From the NCBI GenBank assembly GCA_937959175.1, contig CALGAS010000295.1:1-5806 (forward strand): a stretch of DNA of 5,806 nucleotides, given 5' to 3'. The position numbers and the translations under genes are program-made. The notes beneath the pieces were generated by a model. The model saw only the letters and a list, made by a program, of their open reading frames with translations. It searched no databases and was not told the origin of the DNA. Below are positions 1-5,636 of the stretch, in pieces (position 1 is the stretch's first letter; the number at the start of each line of letters is the position of its first letter). The DNA comes from an uncultured bacterium. Lineage in GTDB: Bacteria > Planctomycetota > Planctomycetia > Pirellulales > UBA1268.

Positions 1-381
1 GAGACTCGAGCCGGGGCGCCGGTGATCGCCACGCTCCTCCAGGCCGGCTGGGCGATCGTGCTGCTCTGGACCGCTTCGTTCGAGACGATCCTGACGTATG
101 CCGGCGTCGGGCTGGCGATCTTCTCAATGCTCTCGGTGGCGGCGGTGATCGTGCTGCGGGTGCGGCGGCCGGAGATGCCCCGGCCGTTTCGGGTGCCGGG
201 CTATCCGTTGGCGCCGATCGCCTATCTCCTCGGGACGGGGCTCTTGACCGCCGCGGTCACCTGGGAGCGGCCCCTCGTCGCGGCGGTGTCGGCTGCGACG
301 ATCGCCGCCGGCGTGCCCGTGTATCGAATCTGGCAACGCCTGGCAGGCGGCACTTGCACCCCCTGCGAAGAGGGGTCATGA
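1..381 (+). CDS. APC-family amino-acid permease, C-terminal part (5' end outside window)
   Basis: The reading frame is open from the first base of the window, so the gene starts upstream; 126 residues up to TGA are visible. They hold about four membrane segments: one ending in the GWAIVLLW stretch, a second starting at ILTYAGVGLAIF, a third around PIAYLLGTGLLTAAV, and a last one around VAAVSAATIAAGVPVY. Between the second and third lies the loop LRVRRPEMPRPFRVPGYPLAP. The pattern LR-x-RRPE-x-xRPFRVPGYPLAP is a hallmark of the C-terminal half of APC-superfamily transporters of the SteT/YfnA/LAT type, which move amino acids across the inner membrane by cation symport or exchange. The substrate cannot be told from this part. 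The last residues (GGTCTPCEEGS) are a soluble tail carrying two cysteines. The GTG at 22 is only an internal codon. Confidence 0.9.
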   Translation, partial: ETRAGAPVIATLLQAGWAIVLLWTASFETILTYAGVGLAIFSMLSVAAVIVLRVRRPEMPRPFRVPGYPLAPIAYLLGTGLLTAAVTWERPLVAAVSAATIAAGVPVYRIWQRLAGGTCTPCEEGS

Positions 382-487
382 TTCTGGGCGTAGGGTTTCG
401 CCCGTGACTGGAGCAGCAGACTCGGTGTCTCGCGTCGTTTCATCGTGGCTCGAAAACCCCGACACCCCCCGAGGGAGGCTTCGCGAA

Positions 488-1069
488 ATGTGCCGCTGCT
501 GGTTGCTTCTGATTTTCAGCCTCGCGGTCGGGCCACCGATCGCGCAGGCGACCGACCGCGTCCCGGTCGCGATTCCGCCAGCTGGTCAGGATGCCGCCGA
601 GACGCTTGTCGGATCGCTGGAGGCTGCCTGCAATCGCGGGGACTTCATCGGGTTCATTGATCACTTCACACCCTCACACGGCAGGCGGATTCGTCGCTCG
701 ATGGAAAATATTTTCATCACGCACGAGCCACGCATGGATATTCGGAAGGTGATGCTCCTGTCGGAGTCGGAAGACACGATCACGTTTGGTGTTCGGTACG
801 CCTGGCATCCTTCGGGAAAACCCGAAGAGGTCATTGCGTCGAGGGTGACTGCCCGGAAGATTGACGGGAAATGGAAACTTGATGGCGAAAAGATCAAGGC
901 CGTGTCTCACACGGACAGCGAGTCTGACTACGGCCCCGACGCCGGCCGCGTGGGCTTCAACCCCTTCAATCCCCCGGCTGATTTGATCGAGCCCGGCCTG
1001 GAGCACCTTCGGGGGGATGTTGGGATCCGGCCAGGGCGAGGTTGCGCCGACGGTCGCTGTGGCCGCTGA
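488..1069 (+). CDS. Small exported protein of unknown function, probable NTF2-like fold
   Basis: A 193-residue protein with a clear Sec signal peptide: MCRC, a hydrophobic core WLLLIFSLAVG, then PPIAQA with likely cleavage after residue 21. I chose ATG 488 over the in-frame GTG at 404 because GGGAGG at 473-478 lies 9 nt upstream and because this start puts the signal peptide at the N terminus. Residues about 35-140 (helix AAETLVGSLEAACNRGDF, then alternating beta-like stretches ending in ARKIDGKWKLDGEKIKAV) resemble the SnoaL/NTF2-like layout in which a helix is followed by strands ending in a 'dGkWkld' hairpin. No catalytic residues can be assigned. The tail is glycine/arginine-rich with a cysteine pair (C186, C191) that could form a disulfide. 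The mature protein probably acts in the periplasm. The coding call and the export are secure, while the fold is an inference from pattern. Confidence 0.75.
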   Translation: MCRCWLLLIFSLAVGPPIAQATDRVPVAIPPAGQDAAETLVGSLEAACNRGDFIGFIDHFTPSHGRRIRRSMENIFITHEPRMDIRKVMLLSESEDTITFGVRYAWHPSGKPEEVIASRVTARKIDGKWKLDGEKIKAVSHTDSESDYGPDAGRVGFNPFNPPADLIEPGLEHLRGDVGIRPGRGCADGRCGR

Positions 1070-1227
1070 AAGTAGCAGGCGGCCCGGGAGCGTGGGCCGC
1101 CGGCGGCCCGCGAGGCCCTCCAGCGGGTGTTCGCGGGGCCGTTTGCGAACAGTGCCCCTTTCGGGGGTGCTGACGCCGCACCCCCGGAGAAGCGTTCTGT
1201 GCCTGAAAACGCGGAACGAAACCGAAG
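1070..1227. other. Intergenic region with two GC-rich hairpins
   Basis: No coding signal on either strand. It holds a 16-bp perfect palindrome (1094-1109), extendable by a G-U and two G-C pairs, and a 9-bp stem with a 7-nt loop (1162-1170 with 1178-1186). Neither is followed by a T-run on either strand, so they are at best weak or factor-dependent terminators, for the + strand gene ending at 1069 or for - strand transcripts coming through the tRNA remnant. Confidence 0.5.
1162..1186. terminator. Possible terminator hairpin
   Basis: Perfect 9-bp inverted repeat, CGGGGGTGC pairing with GCACCCCCG around the loop TGACGCC. There is no T-tract after it on either strand. It lies between the + strand exported-protein gene and the tRNA 3' remnant that points the other way, where a bidirectional terminator would be expected. 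Confidence 0.35.
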
Positions 1228-1269
1228 TAGGCCCGGTGTGATTCGAACACACGACCAAGGGATTATGAG
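1228..1269 (-). repeat. attL-like direct repeat: displaced tRNA 3' part
   Basis: Read on the - strand, this is the anticodon loop CTCATAA, the 3' side of the anticodon stem, the variable loop, the complete T-arm (GTGTG-TTCGAAT-CACAC), the 3' acceptor strand CGGGCCT and discriminator A. It is identical over 42 bp to 3533-3574. The identity stops at tRNA position 32 on one side and exactly at base 73 on the other. The sequence that should form the 5' half (1270 onwards) cannot pair with it, so this is not a functional tRNA. Confidence 0.93.
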
Positions 1270-1484
1270 ACGAAAGTCGTCCTTGTCGGCACGTTGGCCA
1301 AAACCGATGTTTTCGGTGTTTCGCCCGCGAAAGCGAGTGATTCGGTGCAGTGGGACGAGTTCGGCATTTGTCCCGGAACCGTCCCGTATTTGTCCAGTTG
1401 TGGGCGGTTTGGGCGTACGCCCAAACCCTTATTGCGGTCCTCTCCCGCTCTCCGGCAGCCGAAGCGGTTGGGTAAACTTGGTCA
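1270..1484. other. Non-coding leader between attL-like repeat and the DUF4160 gene
   Basis: About 215 bp with visibly lower GC than the flanks and no convincing coding pattern. It contains short stem-loops (for example ACCGA with TCGGT near 1303-1317) and the 22-bp palindrome described separately. The promoter of the DUF4160-DUF2442 pair should lie here, but I cannot pick a good -35/-10 pair. Confidence 0.4.
1406..1427. promoter_or_regulatory. 22-bp perfect palindrome upstream of the DUF4160-DUF2442 pair
   Basis: Every base from 1406 to 1427 pairs with its mirror around the centre at 1416/1417; each half is GGTTTGGGCGT or its complement. There is no loop, which favours a binding site for a dimeric protein over a terminator. 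It ends 57 bp before the ATG at 1485, a plausible place for an operator. A 10-base part (GTTTGGGCGT) recurs in the hairpin at 3454-3487 near the other island end. Confidence 0.4.
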
Positions 1485-1718
1485 ATGCCGAAGATCTTCG
1501 AACAAGATGGCTATTCGTTTTTCTTCTACAGCAACGACCATGCTCCGATCCACGTCCATGTTCGTCGGGGTGGGGGTGAGGCAGTGTTTTTGGTCGAGCC
1601 GGAAGTGGAACTGCGTGAATCGGCCGGATTGAATGTCAGAGAGCTCTCGCGAGCGGAGGATCTCATCCATGACCACCTCGAACTCATCAAACAAAAGTGG
1701 GCCGACCACCTTGGCTGA
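1485..1718 (+). CDS. DUF4160 domain protein
   Basis: The 77-residue product matches the DUF4160 family (PF13711) over its whole length: MPKIFEQDGYSFFFYSNDH at the start, then the conserved H-x-P-x-HVHV motif (H19, P21, H23, H25) followed by GGGEAVFLVEP, and a C-terminal helix rich in E, L and K (LSRAEDLIHDHLELIKQKW). Usual family length is about 75-90 residues, so it is complete. The molecular function is unknown. Genes of this family are commonly next to DUF2442 genes, as here, and the pair is often suspected to be a toxin-antitoxin module; I know of no demonstrated activity. The clustered histidines could bind a metal (inference). The start is fixed by the family's MPKI N terminus; no strong Shine-Dalgarno site is seen. 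The next gene starts inside its 3' end. Confidence 0.92.
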   Translation: MPKIFEQDGYSFFFYSNDHAPIHVHVRRGGGEAVFLVEPEVELRESAGLNVRELSRAEDLIHDHLELIKQKWADHLG

Positions 1719-1938
1719 CCGCGCCCTGAGGGCCTGGCATCAGGAAGGGCTGATCTTCATCAGATTTGCCAGCGGCCATGAGGTGAGTTTTCCCATCAAG
1801 GGCAACCCGCGGCTGGAGTCGGCCGCCGAGGAAGATTTGGGCCGGATCGAGATCTCGCCCTTTGGGCTGCACTGGCCGACCCTCAACGAGGACCTTTCGT
1901 TTGAGGGCATCCTGGCGGGCCGTTACGGTCAGCGGTGA
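1669..1938 (+). CDS. DUF2442 domain protein, partner of DUF4160
   Basis: An 89-residue product with the DUF2442 (PF10387) pattern: a strand pair LIFIRFASGHEVSFPIKGNPRLESA, corresponding to the family's 'DGR-x-hxxPl-x-x-x-PrL-x-x-A' block, and a C-terminal GLHWPTLNEDLSFEGILAG that matches the family's 'G-x-HWP-x-LDED-x-S-x-x-x-LL' signature. I chose ATG 1669 because GGAGGA at 1655-1660 sits 8 nt upstream; an in-frame ATG at 1633 has no such site. The start lies 50 nt inside the DUF4160 gene, so the two are co-transcribed and probably translationally coupled. The function is unknown; a role as antitoxin or DNA-binding partner is speculation from context. The serine/threonine-rich first 15 residues are partly forced by the overlap. 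Confidence 0.9.
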   Translation: MTTSNSSNKSGPTTLADRALRAWHQEGLIFIRFASGHEVSFPIKGNPRLESAAEEDLGRIEISPFGLHWPTLNEDLSFEGILAGRYGQR

Positions 1939-2019
1939 CGGTCCGGCGAGTTCTCCCCGGCCCGAGGTGCAGATGCCGGGGCAGCAGGCGAACCCACCAT
2001 CCCGGCACCCCACCACTGA

Positions 2020-2268
2020 TCACGCCACGGCGTAGAGCGGCTCCGAGACCGGCGTCAGGGCGTTCACAGAGACCTTCAGGTCGCTGACGTCGGTCCGGCC
2101 GGCCCGACGCATCTTCGGCAGCTCCTCGATCAGGTCCCGTTTGACCGCCGTGACCGCCTCTGTCACGTCGTCCATCTTGCTCTTGATGCCCGGCGACTCG
2201 TCGGTCTTCGCCCGCATGGCCTCCGCGATGGCCTCCCGGATGACGCTCATCTCCGCATCCCTATCCAC
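2020..2268 (-). CDS. Small charged helical protein, unknown
   Basis: An 82-residue product, GTG start, TGA stop. Nearly every third codon base is G or C, a strong coding signal. AGGAG (2278-2282 on the complement) lies 9 nt before the GTG, which decides this start over the ATG at 2250. The protein is soluble and rich in E, K, R and D; residues about 7-52 (EMSVIREAIAEAMRAK, then KMDDVTEAVTAVKRDLIEELPKM) have heptad-like spacing that suggests helices or a short coiled coil. No family recognised. The stop codon of a cut-off upstream gene (2281-2283) overlaps its ribosome-binding site, so it was once the downstream gene of an operon. It may be an orphan remnant of that operon. Confidence 0.65.
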   Translation of the reverse strand: MDRDAEMSVIREAIAEAMRAKTDESPGIKSKMDDVTEAVTAVKRDLIEELPKMRRAGRTDVSDLKVSVNALTPVSEPLYAVA

Positions 2269-2280
2269 GCCCAGACGCTC

Positions 2281-2328
2281 CTAGAAGAAGGCGATCGTGG
2301 GGATCAGCGAGATGCTGACCGTGGGGGT
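2281..2328 (-). pseudogene. 3' stub of a gene upstream of the 82-residue gene
   Basis: On the - strand the frame reads TPTVSISLIPTIAFF then TAG. The codons from about 2334 down to 2281 nearly all end in G or C, like the gene that follows it, and the TAG is embedded in the ribosome-binding site of that gene, as in a tight operon. Further upstream the sequence becomes the lower-GC PEP-CTERM gene on the other strand, so the stub is cut at about 2326-2334. The residues are hydrophobic but too few to name a family. Confidence 0.4.
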
Positions 2329-2908
2329 GATCTTTGACGCCCTCGGGATCGCCGGTTCGGGCGAAGCGAGCAACCTGGGGCAGAGTTTTACGACGCCGGT
2401 TTTGGGAAGTGAGAACAAACTCAGCACCGTCATTCTCAAGTCGGCAACGTTTAACGAGGGGATCACTGCGGCGAACTACACAGCTTCTTTGAGCGTGTTC
2501 CTCGATTCGAACAACAACCCGTCCGACTGGAATCCCTCGGGTTCGGCGTTAGCCAGTTCGGATAGCCAGCTCGTGAACCCCGCAGTCGATGGTGCTGGAA
2601 CGCTATACACGTTTTCATTCGCTTCGCTGCCAACGCTCAGCGATAACACCGTCTACCTCATGGAGATTGTTCGTTCGGGTGGCAGCACCACGAGGCTTGC
2701 CTTTGGCACTGACCCAGGGGGCACAGGGACCAGCGGAGGGCAGGCCTTTCGCGGGGTTTCTGGGAGTGGCGGCATACTCCTGAATGGGAACGACTTTGGC
2801 TTGGAAATCGTCACGGTTCCGGAGCCTGCTTTTCTGACGTGGGCTGGGCTGGCGATCGGCTTGGCCGCGGTCAGTCGCCGCCTGTCGCAATTTGCCGCCG
2901 CAGGATAG
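2297..2908 (+). pseudogene. PEP-CTERM anchored exported protein, 5'-truncated (signal peptide missing)
   Basis: The frame encodes 203 residues from GTG 2297. The C terminus is a canonical PEP-CTERM sorting signal: VPEP at 174-177, a hydrophobic helix (about 178-192), then SRR. The body (from about residue 11: VIFDALGIAG, NLGQSFTTPVLG, YTASLSVFLDSNNNP, LSDNTVYLMEIVRSGG, GGQAFRG) is a beta-rich extracellular domain of the 'QSFTTP ... LSDNTVYLME' type seen in planctomycete PEP-CTERM proteins with a choice-of-anchor style domain. Such proteins need a Sec signal peptide and are handled by exosortase. Here the first 10 residues (MGISEMLTVG) are not a signal peptide and derive from an antisense gene stub, and a stop sits at 2282 just upstream. 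I infer truncation, so the product is probably not exported. Codon use is less GC-biased than in neighbouring genes. The coding identity is firm; loss of function is likely. Confidence 0.72.
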
Positions 2909-2924
2909 GCGACCTTGCAGCCTC

Positions 2925-2946
2925 CACCCCAGCCCTTCCTGGGGTG
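2925..2946 (+). terminator. Hairpin after the PEP-CTERM gene
   Basis: Perfect 8-bp stem, CACCCCAG pairing with CTGGGGTG around the 6-nt loop CCCTTC, beginning 16 nt after the TAG at 2906-2908. Only a weak T-containing stretch follows (TACCAACTTTGG). Its position fits the original terminator of that gene. Confidence 0.5.
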
Positions 2947-3033
2947 TACCAACTTTGGTGCGTTTCACGATTGGCTCGGGCAGCCACGGCAGGCAAGAAG
3001 GACAGGCTCCTCGCCGACGGGCTCTACGAGAAC

Positions 3034-3216
3034 ATGACCGTCGCCCTCCAGGACTATCCTGTCCTTGCCGGTCGCCTCGGGTGCGAGCCCGTCGAGAGCG
3101 CCGTCGAACGGGAGATGGAGGAGATGATGAAGAGGCTGACACCCATCCAGAGGCGGCGGCTCCAGAAGCGTCTGGGCGAGGGTGGCGATGAGGGCGAGGG
3201 GCAGGGGGTCGCCTGA
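3034..3216 (+). CDS. Short unknown protein, probably a gene remnant
   Basis: From ATG 3034 it encodes 60 residues: MTVALQDYPVLAGRL, then a charged helical region (VEREMEEMMKRLTPIQRRRLQKRL) and a glycine/glutamate tail. The strong G/C preference at third codon positions begins further upstream, near 2988 (GKKDRLLADGLYEN precedes the ATG in frame), and no good ribosome-binding site precedes the ATG. The coding signal therefore starts abruptly, about 40 bp after the hairpin of the preceding gene. This looks like the 3' part of a longer gene cut at its 5' side, though TTG 2971 could also serve as a start. The stop is 2 nt away from the stop of the converging small membrane protein gene. No family recognised. 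Confidence 0.45.
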   Translation: MTVALQDYPVLAGRLGCEPVESAVEREMEEMMKRLTPIQRRRLQKRLGEGGDEGEGQGVA

Positions 3217-3218
3217 CC

Positions 3219-3395
3219 TCACTCGATCTCCACCGGCACTCTGCCGAGCACCACGATCAGGAAGGTGGCGATCGGTCCTAGGACGAGCGACAGCAGGCAC
3301 CACACCAGCCCGCTCCAGCCCTTGCTCTGGGCGAGGCCCGCGTTGATCAGCGACAGCGTTCCCCAGCCGACGAAGAAGTTTGCACGTTCGTCCAT
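3219..3395 (-). CDS. 58-residue small membrane protein
   Basis: On the - strand, ATG 3395 to TGA 3219 encodes a protein beginning MDERANFFVGWGTLSLINAG, then LAQSKGWSGLVWCLLSLVLG, then PIATFLIVVLGRVPVEIE. There are two hydrophobic stretches (about residues 7-22 and 28-50) joined by a short polar KGWSG turn. The pattern 'KG-x-SG-hW-hLLSL-hLGPIA-x-hLIVVL' is like that of many small bacterial inner-membrane proteins without assigned function. Third codon positions are strongly G/C. No clear Shine-Dalgarno site precedes the ATG. It converges on the + strand remnant with a 2-bp gap between stops. It is short enough to be missed by automated length cut-offs. Function unknown. Confidence 0.65.
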   Translation of the reverse strand: MDERANFFVGWGTLSLINAGLAQSKGWSGLVWCLLSLVLGPIATFLIVVLGRVPVEIE

Positions 3396-3453
3396 TCAAG
3401 TCGGCACTTGCGGTGTGGGCGTGTCCTCGGGTTCCGATCCCACGCCGGCCCGC

Positions 3454-3487
3454 CCCACGCCCATACCCGCCTGAGTTTGGGCGTGGG
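3454..3487. repeat. 10-bp inverted repeat near the right island end
   Basis: CCCACGCCCA (3454-3463) pairs perfectly with TGGGCGTGGG (3478-3487) around a 14-nt loop. A second stem overlaps its edge: TTTGGGTG (3488-3495) with CACCCAAA (3510-3517). Both lie between the small membrane protein gene and the 3' end of the tRNA and could end transcription from either, but no proper T-run follows. The right arm shares GTTTGGGCGT with the palindrome at 1406-1427. Confidence 0.45.
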
Positions 3488-3532
3488 TTTGGGTGTGAGA
3501 CTTTGTCATCACCCAAAATCAGCAAAAACAAC

Positions 3533-3605
<73 letters not shown>

Positions 3606-3664
3606 GAGTGCTTGGTTGTACGTTTCAGCGGTGACCGGTGCCAGCGAGCCGCCCGGCGGCCCTG

Positions 3665-4447
3665 CTAGCGGCGGTCCTGCAGTTTGGAAAGCAGGCGGAG
3701 GATCTCGAGGTAGAGCCAGACGAGTGTCACCATTAACGCGAAGGCCCCGTACCACTCGAGATACTTCGGTGCCCCCCGCTCCGCTCCCTGCTCGATGAAG
3801 TCGAAGTCAAGCACGAGATTGAGGGCCGCGATCGCTACCACGATCACGCTGAAGCCGATGCCGATCAGGCCGCTGCCGAACAGCGAGGAAAAAAGTGGGA
3901 AGCCGAACAGGCCCGCGATAAAGGTCACCATGTAGAGCAGGAAGATGCCGCCGGTGGCCGCCACGATGCCGAGCTTGAAGTTTTCGGTGGCCCGGATCAG
4001 GCCCGACTGATAGGCCACCAGCAGGCAGGCGAGCGTGCCGAAGGTGCCCCCCACCGCTTGGACAACGATCCCTGGGTACTGAGCCTCGAAGCCCGCCGAG
4101 ACGCCGCCGAGAAAAAGGCCCTCAGCCAGGGCATAGACCGGGGCGAGCGTGGAAGCCCAGGTCGGACGGAAGCAGATCGCCAGGGCCGAGATCAGCCCGA
4201 CGATCGCACCGCCGAACACCCAGGGGGCGACCGACCCGATGGCCGAGGAGGGGTCGGCCTCGACGACCGCGAAGGTCCGCGACCAGGTGAAGCAGGCCGA
4301 GCCAAAGGCGAGTACGAGCAGGAAGAAGGTCTTCTGCACCGTGCCGTTGATCGTCATCGTGGTGGGAGCCGCGGCACCGGCGTCCTGGCGATAGACGCCA
4401 AAGTTTTCAAAGGTGTTGGCGTTGAGCGCGGGGTTGCCGGTGCGCAT
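3665..4447 (-). CDS. Bax inhibitor-1/YccA family integral membrane protein
   Basis: A 260-residue product with seven predicted membrane helices (about 39-57, 75-93, 99-120, 127-146, 160-181, 195-213, 231-250). It belongs to the bacterial Bax1-I/YccA-like branch: the N terminus MRTGNPALNANTF, the LVLDFDFIEQG motif after helix 6 (D214 and D216, where the family has its conserved pore aspartates) and the C-terminal EWYGAFALMVTLVWLYLEILRLLSKL are all characteristic. The start is set by AGGAGG (4456-4461 on the complement) 8 nt before the ATG; an upstream TTG at 4465 would overlap that site. BI-1 proteins form a pH-sensitive calcium leak (YetJ), and E. coli YccA binds and modulates the protease FtsH. 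The neighbour hflC supports the FtsH link. Length is normal. Confidence 0.92.
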   Translation of the reverse strand: MRTGNPALNANTFENFGVYRQDAGAAAPTTMTINGTVQKTFFLLVLAFGSACFTWSRTFAVVEADPSSAIGSVAPWVFGGAIVGLISALAICFRPTWASTLAPVYALAEGLFLGGVSAGFEAQYPGIVVQAVGGTFGTLACLLVAYQSGLIRATENFKLGIVAATGGIFLLYMVTFIAGLFGFPLFSSLFGSGLIGIGFSVIVVAIAALNLVLDFDFIEQGAERGAPKYLEWYGAFALMVTLVWLYLEILRLLSKLQDRR

Positions 4448-4490
4448 CGATAGAGCCTCCTGCAAGGTGGGTGACGACCGAACTTTTCAG

Positions 4491-4496
4491 TCTATA
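4491..4496 (-). promoter_or_regulatory. Possible -10 element for the Bax-inhibitor gene
   Basis: The complement reads TATAGA, close to the sigma-70 consensus TATAAT, 43 nt before the ATG at 4447 and the only AT-rich spot in an otherwise GC-rich gap. No good -35 box stands at 16-18 bp; TTGCCC occurs only 13 bp away. It suggests the gene can be transcribed separately from hflKC. Confidence 0.3.
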
Positions 4497-4583
4497 CCAC
4501 CGCGGCGGGGGGCAACGGAATGCCAAGGAAGCCGGCCCGCTTCGACCCGCGGGCAAGCAGGCCTGGCCGCGAGCGACACCGGC

Positions 4584-5636
4584 TCAGTCGCCGGCGGCCG
4601 GTGGGGGTCCTTCGCCGACCCGCTTGAGCAGGCCGAAGAGGTCGCTGTTGGTCGTCAGCACGACCGTTGTATCGCTGCCGAGCGTCGCCTGATAGGTGTC
4701 GAGCGTCTTGAGAAAGGCGTAAAAGTCGGCCGCCAGCGGGCTCGAGCCGTAGGCCGCTGCATAGACCTCCGAGGCCTTGGCGTCGGCCTTGCCGCGGATC
4801 TCCTCGACCTTGCGGTAGGCCTCCGACTGGATCCGCTTGAGTTCCCGGTCCTTGCGGCCCTCGATCTTGGCCGCCTCGCCGGCCCCCTCGGAGCGGAACC
4901 GCTCGGCGATCTGGAGCCGTTCGGAGACCATCCGGTCGTAGATCTTGCCGATCACGCCCGACTTGTAGTTGAGCCGCTTGATCCGGACATCGAGCAGTTC
5001 GATGCCCCAAATGCCCATCTTGGGGGCGGCAGCCTCGAGAATCTGCCGTTCGAGTTCCTTGCGGCCGAACCTGATCGGGGGCAGATGGCCGACAAGGGCA
5101 CCCGCCTCGACCAGGGTCTCATCCTGCTCGGGTTCACGGTCTTTGTCTGAGCGGACCAGTTCGATCAGGTCGTGGCGGGCGACGACGTTCCGCGTCTCGC
5201 TGCCGATGATGTCGTCGATCCGGGAGAGCGCGCTTCGCTCATCGCGGAGACTCTGGAAGTAGACCAGCGGATCGACGATCCGCCAGCGGGCGAAGGTGTC
5301 GATCACGACATAGAGCTTGTCGCGGGTGGTCATCTCGCTGGGGTTGCCATCCCACTCGAGAATCCGCTTGTCGAACCGGTTGGCCGTCTGGACGAAGGGG
5401 ATCTTGAAGTGGAGCCCGGGCCCGGAGGCATCATCGACCAGCGAGTTGATCGGCTCGCCCACCGGCCTGCCGAACTGCGTGATCACCACCTGCTCGGTCT
5501 GATCGACCGTGTAGGCGCAGCCGAAGATCACGATCCCGGCCAGGATCAGCAGACCGGCTCCGAGCGGCGAGAACATCACCTCCGAAAACCGGCGGATGAA
5601 GCGGACGACGGGGTGATTGATCGGGAGCGGACTCAC
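4584..5636 (-). CDS. hflC: HflC, SPFH-domain modulator of the FtsH protease
   Basis: A 350-residue product with one N-terminal membrane helix (about 21-41, LGAGLLILAGIVIFGCAY), then the SPFH/band-7 domain (about 42-220) starting TVDQTEQVVITQFGRPVGE and including GPGLHFKIPFVQTANRFDKR and the closing GIELLDVRIKRLNY. A coiled coil rich in A, E, K and R follows (about 232-295), ending in YGSSPLAADFYAFLKTLDTYQATLG and VVLTTNSDLFGLLKRV, as in HflC. E. coli HflC is 334 residues; the difference is a slightly longer N terminus and tail. With HflK it forms a large membrane cage around FtsH and limits access of substrates. The GTG start overlaps the hflK stop (GTGA, 5633-5636), so translation is coupled. 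Confidence 0.94.
   Translation of the reverse strand: MSPLPINHPVVRFIRRFSEVMFSPLGAGLLILAGIVIFGCAYTVDQTEQVVITQFGRPVGEPINSLVDDASGPGLHFKIPFVQTANRFDKRILEWDGNPSEMTTRDKLYVVIDTFARWRIVDPLVYFQSLRDERSALSRIDDIIGSETRNVVARHDLIELVRSDKDREPEQDETLVEAGALVGHLPPIRFGRKELERQILEAAAPKMGIWGIELLDVRIKRLNYKSGVIGKIYDRMVSERLQIAERFRSEGAGEAAKIEGRKDRELKRIQSEAYRKVEEIRGKADAKASEVYAAAYGSSPLAADFYAFLKTLDTYQATLGSDTTVVLTTNSDLFGLLKRVGEGPPPAAGD

Noticed and set aside
386..403. Hairpin GGGCG/CGCCC after the permease as a terminator
   Set aside because: The stem is only 5 bp with an 8-nt loop and no T-tract, which is too weak to call.
404..487. GTG 404 as the start of the exported protein
   Set aside because: It would bury the signal peptide 28 residues inside the protein and has no ribosome-binding site, while ATG 488 has GGGAGG at good spacing.
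1094..1109. 16-bp GC palindrome as a classical terminator
   Set aside because: There is no T-run on either side and a run of alternating G and C self-pairs easily in DNA this GC-rich; kept only as part of the intergenic description.
1228..1305. A second complete tRNA gene at the left repeat
   Set aside because: Beyond position 32 the sequence cannot form the 5' side of the anticodon stem, a D-arm or the 5' acceptor strand; only the 3' part exists.
1127..1632. Open + strand frames across the left repeat and leader
   Set aside because: They run through the tRNA remnant and low-bias non-coding sequence, have no ribosome-binding site, and overlap the well-supported DUF4160 gene out of frame.
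2839..3033. A long + strand gene starting inside the PEP-CTERM gene and running to 3216
   Set aside because: Its first part is an out-of-frame shadow of the PEP-CTERM 3' end and crosses the hairpin at 2925-2946; coding bias appears only from about 2988.
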